From the NCBI GenBank assembly GCA_016286445.1, contig JAEESS010000004.1:1-64000 (forward strand): a DNA stretch of 64,000 bases, written 5' to 3'. Under the pieces are notes generated by a model that was not told the origin of the DNA, ran no database searches, and worked only from the letters and a program-made list of their open reading frames with translations. The position numbers and the translations under genes are program-made. Position 1 is the stretch's first letter. The number at the start of each line of letters is the position of its first letter. This DNA is from Bacillota bacterium. Lineage in GTDB: Bacteria > Bacillota > Clostridia > Christensenellales > CAG-138. Positions 57,884 through 64,000 of the stretch are shown in pieces.

Positions 57884-59412
57884 TTTGCCGCCTCCTTCTT
57901 TTTCATATCGTCCAGCACGTTCTTTGCCGCCTTTCTGCCGTTCGTCACCGCCGGTCCCATGCCGTCGCCGGAGATCTGGTGCGCGCCGGCGAACTCAAGC
58001 CCTTCGATGAACTTTTCCTGCTCCGCGGTCTGCAGTCTTGCGACGATGTGATCCTCCATCGTGTGCGCGTAGCCGTAGATGCAGCCGTTCCACATGCCGG
58101 TATAGTGCGCGACGGTCATCGGCGTTTCAATGACGATCTCCAGAACGTGATCCAAAAAGTTTACGCCGTAGTACTTACTCATATCGTCGATCATCTGCTT
58201 TGCGACCTCATGCTTGACGCGGTCGTAATCGTCGGCGGAAACCGTCTTCCAGCCGTCCACGCGCGGCAGCGTCGTGATCGAGAACGAGCAGGTGCCCGCG
58301 GGCGTCGCGTCCGGATTCGCGTAGTTATGGCAGATGCAGGTCAGATAGCGGTACGGTCCGAGCCCTGCAAGATCGGCATACAGCGCTTCGGTGTCCATCG
58401 TGTCGCCGCGGAAGATGCTGTAATCGTGAATGCCGAGCTCCTCGGCGGGCTTGTCGAGGATCATGATGACCGAAAACGCGGTGAGGCTCAGGCGTCTCCC
58501 GTTGACCATCTTGATCGCTTCCTTCGGGACCTCGGAGAGCGGTTCAATCATCGAGGTATAGACCTTGTTCGGATACGCGGCACTGATGACATAATCCGCG
58601 TGGATCTCGTCGCCGCGCGCGGTGCGCACGCCGTAGACCTTGCCGTCACGAACGAGGATCTTTTCAACGTGCTGCTTATATTCGATCTGCACGCCCATCT
58701 GTTCGGCGCGCTCCGCCATTTTAAGGCTCATCTCGTGGCTGAACTTATGCGGGATGTACGAGCCGTAGCCGATGTAGTCCGCCATCAGCACCGAGAAGAT
58801 CGTAAACGGCAGCGTCCGGAAGCCTGTGCCGACGTAGATCCAGTACGGCGCCAGAAGGTCCTGCGCCTTCTGCGGCAGGTCGAACGTATCGATGACCTCC
58901 TGCGTGGAATAGCCAGCGGTCTTGACGAATGCTTCGTGCTTTAAGAGCATCTGCACCTTGCTCATCGGGTGGATCGAAAGCTCGTTGACGGAATCGAACA
59001 CCGTGTGGCAGAGGTTCAGAAGCTTCAGCACCTTGTCATAGGTGCCGGGGACGGCGGCGTCCACTTCCTTCGCGAACGTTTCAAGCCCCGGATGCAGCGT
59101 GACCTCAAGCCCCGGCAGCGAAGCGTGATACGCCTCGGGGACCTTGAGCCAGTCGATCTTTACCCCCATGTCCTCCAAAAACTTTCCGACCTTTAAGCGG
59201 TTGCCCTCGGGACCGATGCTCATCATCTCGTGCAGCGCGGCTTCGATCTCAATGCCGCCGCGGACGAAGCTGGTCGCGATGCCGCCGGGCAGGTTGTGGC
59301 GTTCGAGCACCAGCACGTCCTTGCCCTTTTCGGCGAGCATCAGCGCGGATGACAGTCCCGCCAAAGCGCCGCCGATGACGATGACGTCATAATGATCTTT
59401 GTAGAATTTCAT
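57880..59412 (-). CDS. NAD(P)/FAD-dependent oxidoreductase, CrtI/RetSat-like
   Basis: YDVIVIGGALAGLSSALMLAEKGKDVLVLERHNLPGGIATSFVRGG; C-terminal GAHQISGDGMGPAVTNGRKAA. Confidence 0.87.
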   Translation of the reverse strand: MKFYKDHYDVIVIGGALAGLSSALMLAEKGKDVLVLERHNLPGGIATSFVRGGIEIEAALHEMMSIGPEGNRLKVGKFLEDMGVKIDWLKVPEAYHASLPGLEVTLHPGLETFAKEVDAAVPGTYDKVLKLLNLCHTVFDSVNELSIHPMSKVQMLLKHEAFVKTAGYSTQEVIDTFDLPQKAQDLLAPYWIYVGTGFRTLPFTIFSVLMADYIGYGSYIPHKFSHEMSLKMAERAEQMGVQIEYKQHVEKILVRDGKVYGVRTARGDEIHADYVISAAYPNKVYTSMIEPLSEVPKEAIKMVNGRRLSLTAFSVIMILDKPAEELGIHDYSIFRGDTMDTEALYADLAGLGPYRYLTCICHNYANPDATPAGTCSFSITTLPRVDGWKTVSADDYDRVKHEVAKQMIDDMSKYYGVNFLDHVLEIVIETPMTVAHYTGMWNGCIYGYAHTMEDHIVARLQTAEQEKFIEGLEFAGAHQISGDGMGPAVTNGRKAAKNVLDDMKKKEAAK

Positions 59413-59465
59413 AGCATTCTCCTTATGCAAAGATGAGGCTGCCGCAGCCGGGATTTATGCGTCAA

Positions 59466-59610
59466 TCCCCCCTGTCTCCTGCAACTGCGTTGCAGTTCGA
59501 CATCCCCCCTTTACACAAAGGGGGCTTTTTGTCGCTCTTCCTGCCTCTCTTGTGCAAAGGGAGGCGGCTTTTGCGAAGCAAAAGACGGAGGGATTGTTGC
59601 CTAAGCCTTC
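59466..59610. repeat. G/C hairpin repeats like those in the rha operon
   Basis: aactgcgttgcagtt; cccccctttacacaaaggggg; gcctctcttgtgcaaagggaggc; ttttgcgaagcaaaa. Confidence 0.75.
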
Positions 59611-59635
59611 TTGCAGCAACCTCTGCGAATCATTC

Positions 59636-61024
59636 TCAGAAGAACCGTTCGACGAGCTCGCGGGAGTATTCCGCGGTCTCATCCATATCGCCGAAGCTCA
59701 TGATCTCGCCGGCATAGAACGTGTCGTACTTGCCCTGCATCGCCTCGACCTTGTCATACCAGCCCGCGGCATAGTCCTCGGAGAAGACATGCGGGAAGTA
59801 ATAGACGCTCCACTCGTTGACGACGTTGCTCGCCGGATTCTTCATGATCTTGAGATCTTCGAGCACCGTCTTTTTGCACGCCTCGTACGGGATCTCCGGG
59901 GTGCCCTTGTGCTTTCTCAAAGCATAGGTGGTGATGACCTGATCCTTGGTGTCCTTCCAGCGGCGATAGTAGACCATCAGATGTCCCATCGTTTCCGGCG
60001 TCATGTTCTCGAACACATAGTAGGAGATCTCCGGATGATCCTCCGGCTTGGTCTCGACCGCCAGCACGTCGTAGCGCTCGTAGTCGATCTTGCTGAACAG
60101 CGCCTTTTCGTCCTCGCGTGCGTCGAAGTAATCGACCATGCCGACCTGCCCGTCCGTGCGCTTGTTCGGGATGTAGAGCGGCGCGGTGACAATGATCTTG
60201 TCGTACTCCTCGACGGCGCCGTTGACCGTGACAAACACCTTGCCGTCTTTACGCTCGACCTTTTCGATCTTGGAGTTCAGTCTTGCCGGATGCTTCAGAT
60301 GATCGTTCAGCTGTTCCCAGATGTACTGCGTGCCGTTCTTCCACGTCCAGAGATTGATCTTGACGAAGTTCATGCAGGTCTGGAAATCCAGATACTTCAA
60401 AACGTACGCCGCCGGGATCTCGTCGAAGTAGCCGTAGCCGAAGGAGGTAAACGGCCCGATCCAGATATCCTGGATGAGATCGACGCCGTTCAGCTTGCAG
60501 AACTCCTTGAACGGCAGGCAGAGATCCTTGAGGTTCGGGTTCTCGCCCTTGACCGGCTCGCGCTTTGCGCTTGCCTGCGAAAAGCCCTCGTAGCGGCCTT
60601 CCGCAACGCCGCGGTGACCGTTCAGGTCGTAGCCCTTATACTTGGTCTCCAGAAGCTCGCCGAGCTTTTTCACCTGCTTCTTCATTCGGAGAAGACGCGG
60701 GATCTTGAGAATGTTCTTTTTCGGCTCGAAGGGCTCGATGACCTTGCCCTCTTTATTCTTGTAGTTGCGGTTGAGTTTCGGACCGTCATGCGTGATGCCG
60801 CAGAACTCCTCGACGTCGTGGACGGCGTAGTAGCTCGGCACGCCCATGATCGCGCCCATCTCGTATCGGCGTCCGTTGTAGGTCGGGGACCAGCATTTGC
60901 CGCCGACGCGGTCGAGCCGTTCGAGGATCGTATAGTTTTCATACCCCTTCTGTTCGAGATACATACCGGCGGAAAGCCCCGCGGGACCGCCGCCGACGAT
61001 GCAGATGCGTACGTTCTTATCCAT
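59636..61024 (-). CDS. FAD-dependent amine-oxidase-fold protein resembling C. acnes polyunsaturated fatty acid double-bond isomerase (PAI)
   Basis: GGGPAGLSAGMYLEQKGYENYTILERLDRVGGKCWSPTYNGRRYEMGAIMGVPSYYAV and YYFPHVFSEDYAAGWYDKVEAMQGKYDTFYAGEIMSFGDMDE, recalled as very close to PAI. Confidence 0.82.
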   Translation of the reverse strand: MDKNVRICIVGGGPAGLSAGMYLEQKGYENYTILERLDRVGGKCWSPTYNGRRYEMGAIMGVPSYYAVHDVEEFCGITHDGPKLNRNYKNKEGKVIEPFEPKKNILKIPRLLRMKKQVKKLGELLETKYKGYDLNGHRGVAEGRYEGFSQASAKREPVKGENPNLKDLCLPFKEFCKLNGVDLIQDIWIGPFTSFGYGYFDEIPAAYVLKYLDFQTCMNFVKINLWTWKNGTQYIWEQLNDHLKHPARLNSKIEKVERKDGKVFVTVNGAVEEYDKIIVTAPLYIPNKRTDGQVGMVDYFDAREDEKALFSKIDYERYDVLAVETKPEDHPEISYYVFENMTPETMGHLMVYYRRWKDTKDQVITTYALRKHKGTPEIPYEACKKTVLEDLKIMKNPASNVVNEWSVYYFPHVFSEDYAAGWYDKVEAMQGKYDTFYAGEIMSFGDMDETAEYSRELVERFF

Positions 61025-61131
61025 TTCTCTGTCCTCCGTGTAATTTGTGATACTTCACAGCAGAATTATTATACAACACTTCCTTATAAAATGCACGCGT
61101 TTTTTTCGCTTTTTCCCCGCGTTTTTATTAA

Positions 61132-61145
61132 ATTGTTCAAACAAT
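61132..61145. promoter_or_regulatory. palindrome in divergent intergenic region
   Basis: ATTGTTCAAACAAT between divergent start codons 61024(-) and 61236(+). Confidence 0.5.
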
Positions 61146-61235
61146 GGAATTTGCGGAAAATCACGGCGCGTTTTTCGGAAAAATCTTTTCTTTGTCGGTG
61201 AAATGTGCTACAATGAATGTTACGGAGGTGATCCC

Positions 61236-62594
61236 ATGCGTTTTTCCGGTTTTTCCGAATTGCTGAACCATTTTGCAGAGCAATCGCCCGACGCGCCCGC
61301 GCTGCGCTATGCGCAAAACGGCGCGATCAAAACCTGCACCTATGCCGAGCTGTCCGCCCGCGTCGAAAAGCGCGCCGTGTTTCTCAAAGCGTCGCAAAAG
61401 CAGGCGTACGGCATTCTTGCGAACGGCTCATTCGACTGTGTGATCGAGATCTTCGCCTCCGTGCTTTCCGGACGCCGCACCGTCCTTTTGAATGAAAACG
61501 CCGCGGACGAGGTGCTTTCGGAGCAGGTCAGAGAAGCCGGGCTCGACGCGCTTTGGGGCGATCCGGATCTCAAAGAGTACTTAATGCCTTTGCTTGTCGA
61601 TTCCGCCGAGGGCGGCGCGGGCAGGCTTCTGTTCTTCACCTCCGGCACCACGAGCCGCGCAAAGGCGGTCGTGCTCTCCGACGCGTCTCTGATGAGCTCC
61701 GCCTATAACGGCGGCGCGCTTCTGCCGCTTTCCCCCGCCGACACGCTTCTTTGCATACTGCCGCTCGATCACGTCTTCGGTTTTGTGTGCGGACTTCTGT
61801 GGGGACTTTCGTGCGGCGCGTGCGTCGCGCTTTCCCGCGGGGCGCGTCATTATCACGAGGACTGCATCTTCTTCCGCCCGACCGCGCTGTCCGCCGTGCC
61901 GTCGCTTTTGGGCTTCCTGCTGAAATACCGCGCGCTGAATCCGGAATTGAAAACGATCCTGATCGGCGCAGGCGGGTGTCCGCCGGAGATTCTGCGCGCG
62001 GCGCAGACGACCGACGCGCGCGTCTGCTTCGGCTATGGGCTCACGGAAACGAGCTCCGGCGTTGCGCTGTCTTTGGGCGAGGGCGATCCGTACGCGATGA
62101 CGGTCTGTCCGGACGACACGGTCACGATCGCGGACGACGGCGAGGTGCTGATCACCGCCGCCACCTGCATGATGCAGGGCTACTGGCATAAGCCGGAGGA
62201 CACGGCGGCGGTCCTCAGAGACGGCGTGCTGTATACCGGCGACCTCGGTACGCTCGACGAAACAGGCAAGCTCCGGCTCACCGGACGCAAAAAAGAGATG
62301 CTCGTGCTCAGTGACGGGACCAAGCTGTACCTTCCGGAATACGAGCAGGCGCTTTCAAACGCGCTCGGCGGCGAAGCGGTCTGCGTGCTGCTCATCGGGG
62401 ATCTGCCGATCCTTGTTCTGGAGGGCGACATGCGCGATCCCGCGCCGATCTGGGCAAAGATCCGTCCCGTGCTCGACGCGCGTGCGCGCAACCAGCAGAT
62501 CAAGCGGATCGAGTTTTATGAAAATCCGTTCCCCCGGACGGCAAGCGGAAAGATCATGCGTTGGGCGATCCAACGGGAAAGAGAGGGGTTATGA
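61236..62594 (+). CDS. AMP-binding acyl-CoA/acyl-ACP ligase
   Basis: LLFFTSGTTSRAKAVVLSDASL, CFGYGLTETSSGVALSLGEG, YTGDLGTLDETGKLRLTGRKKEMLVLSDG; RBS ggaggtg before the ATG. Confidence 0.9.
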   Translation: MRFSGFSELLNHFAEQSPDAPALRYAQNGAIKTCTYAELSARVEKRAVFLKASQKQAYGILANGSFDCVIEIFASVLSGRRTVLLNENAADEVLSEQVREAGLDALWGDPDLKEYLMPLLVDSAEGGAGRLLFFTSGTTSRAKAVVLSDASLMSSAYNGGALLPLSPADTLLCILPLDHVFGFVCGLLWGLSCGACVALSRGARHYHEDCIFFRPTALSAVPSLLGFLLKYRALNPELKTILIGAGGCPPEILRAAQTTDARVCFGYGLTETSSGVALSLGEGDPYAMTVCPDDTVTIADDGEVLITAATCMMQGYWHKPEDTAAVLRDGVLYTGDLGTLDETGKLRLTGRKKEMLVLSDGTKLYLPEYEQALSNALGGEAVCVLLIGDLPILVLEGDMRDPAPIWAKIRPVLDARARNQQIKRIEFYENPFPRTASGKIMRWAIQREREGL

Positions 62595-62845
62595 CCCGCA
62601 GAGAAGAGATCCTGAACAAAACGAGAGAGATCATCGTCGAATCGCTGCCCGAGCTGGAAGGCAGGGAGTTCAACGAGGACACCGTCATCAACACGGACAC
62701 CGGCGTCGATTCCATGGGCTTTACGCTGATCATCTGCCGTCTTGAAGCGGCGTTCGACGTACGCATCCCGAACCGGCAATGGCAGAAGCTGTCCACCGTA
62801 AAGGACGTCGTCGACGCGATCGAAAAGCGGATGCCGAAGGCATAA
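62591..62845 (+). CDS. acyl carrier protein
   Basis: 84-aa acidic protein with GVDSMGFTLIICRLEAAFDVRIP phosphopantetheine-Ser motif; ATGA overlap with the ligase. Confidence 0.88.
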   Translation: MTRREEILNKTREIIVESLPELEGREFNEDTVINTDTGVDSMGFTLIICRLEAAFDVRIPNRQWQKLSTVKDVVDAIEKRMPKA

Positions 62846-62847
62846 GC

Positions 62848-63564
62848 ATGTATCGGATCGATTATACCGTACTGAGCTCCGACACGGACGCGAACCGCAG
62901 ACTGCGCCTATCGCGTCTTTTTACCATGCTCCAGGAGGCGTCGATCGCGCATACGACCGAACTCGGCATGGGTCGTGAAATGACGCTCGACCGCGGGCTA
63001 TTGTGGATCGTCACGCTGCAGCAGGCAAAGATTGCGCGGATGCCGGAATACGACGAGCGCATCCGGCTCGTTTCCTGGCCCGGCAGGATGATGCACCTGC
63101 TGTTCCCCCGCTATTACCGCATCGAGGACGAGCGTGGCAATGCGCTCGTCGAGGCGAGCGCGCTCTGGGCGCTGATGGATCAAAAGACGCGCCGCATCGT
63201 GTTCCCGGAGCTGTACGGCGTCAAGATCCGCGGCGTGCACACCGGCAGGGAGATCCCGCTGCCCGTCGCGCCGAAGATGCCGGCGAACGCGAAGGAAAGC
63301 GCGTTTACCGTGCCTTACAGCTTTGTCGATCTCAACGGGCATATGAACAACACGCGCTACTTCGATCTTGCCGAGGACCGCATGCCGAAAGCGCTGCGCG
63401 AACGACCTCTTTCCGGCGTGCAGACGGAATACGCCAAGGAAGCGAAGGAAGGCGAAACGATCCTTCTGAGAAGCGAAGTCAGACACGACGCCTATCTGCT
63501 GTCCGGCGAGCAGGACGGCGCAAAGCTGTTCCGCCTGTCGCTGACCTTCGGCGAAACACGGTGA
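62848..63564 (+). CDS. acyl-ACP thioesterase
   Basis: two hot-dog halves: YTVLSSDTDANRRLRLSRLFTMLQEASIAHTTELG and YSFVDLNGHMNNTRYFDLAEDRM. Confidence 0.87.
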   Translation: MYRIDYTVLSSDTDANRRLRLSRLFTMLQEASIAHTTELGMGREMTLDRGLLWIVTLQQAKIARMPEYDERIRLVSWPGRMMHLLFPRYYRIEDERGNALVEASALWALMDQKTRRIVFPELYGVKIRGVHTGREIPLPVAPKMPANAKESAFTVPYSFVDLNGHMNNTRYFDLAEDRMPKALRERPLSGVQTEYAKEAKEGETILLRSEVRHDAYLLSGEQDGAKLFRLSLTFGETR

Positions 63565-63570
63565 TCCTCT

Positions 63571-64000
63571 ATGAACGGTTACACGGAACAAAAACGCGTT
63601 AAGATTTACGGAACGCTCGGTCCCGCCTGCCGGGAGCCGGCGCTTCTTGCGGCAATGCTCGCGGAGGGGCTCGACGGCATGCGGCTGAATCTGTCCCACG
63701 CGACGCTTGCGGAATCGGCGGACGTCATCGAAGCGTTTCATCATGCCGCCGAAGGATACGGCATGCACCCGGAGCTTCTCATCGATCTGATGGGACCGGA
63801 GCTGCGGGTCGGCAGGCTTTCGGAGCCGCTGTCCCTGCGCACGGGCGAAGCGATCGACGCGGACGCGCTGCCGTTTCCGGACGTGGTCCGGCGCATCCTG
63901 CGCGCTTCCGTTCCCGATCGCGACATCCTTTTGGACGACGGCAAGATCCTTCTGCGCACGGAGGTCGATCACCGTCTGCGCGTTGTGCGCGGCGGCGTTC
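63571..64000 (+). CDS. pyruvate kinase-like protein, N-terminal part (runs off the window)
   Basis: MNGYTEQKRVKIYGTLGPACREPALLAAMLAEGLDGMRLNLSHATLAE...ELLIDLMGPELRVGRL, manual translation; open to the window end. Confidence 0.78.
   Translation, partial: MNGYTEQKRVKIYGTLGPACREPALLAAMLAEGLDGMRLNLSHATLAESADVIEAFHHAAEGYGMHPELLIDLMGPELRVGRLSEPLSLRTGEAIDADALPFPDVVRRILRASVPDRDILLDDGKILLRTEVDHRLRVVRGGV

Overview
The window is a high-GC, Firmicutes/Clostridia-like chromosome segment read from raw sequence plus the ORF track. It has two tRNA genes near the left end, tRNA-Leu(UAA) and an initiator tRNA-Met(CAU). These are followed by a visibly lower-GC accessory block (about 1-11 kb). The block holds a LysR regulator, two flavodoxin-like oxidoreductases, a lipoprotein/aldo-keto reductase fusion, and an Rrf2-type regulator with a matching operator at two promoters. 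It also holds a PNPOx-ferredoxin protein, a frameshifted Zn-macrodomain and a class M sirtuin (SirTM), and its right end carries mobile-element-like direct repeats. Next comes a flavinylation module (ApbE plus a membrane polyferredoxin with two FMN-binding domains), then a two-component system surrounded by a phosphodiester glycosidase and a VTC/DUF4956/DUF4353 cluster. Three of these transcription units share a -35-region TTTAG-type direct repeat plus a TATGAT -10, and two of them also share leader and first-codon sequence. A rhamnose/rhamnoside catabolism operon (rhaD, rhaA, rhaB, GH78, esterase, GPH transporter, GH3) follows, with modular micro-hairpin repeats in its intergenic gaps. The right end holds the most interesting candidate system. 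A four-gene flavoprotein operon contains a protein strongly resembling Cutibacterium acnes polyunsaturated fatty acid isomerase (PAI), a CrtI/RetSat-like FAD oxidoreductase, a 2Fe-2S/FAD reductase and a 940-aa Fe-S/FAD oxidoreductase. It is divergent from an acyl ligase / ACP / acyl-ACP thioesterase / pyruvate kinase-like cluster. I propose this as a possible fatty-acid isomerisation/biohydrogenation locus. All family assignments come from motif and sequence recognition by eye; no database search was run.
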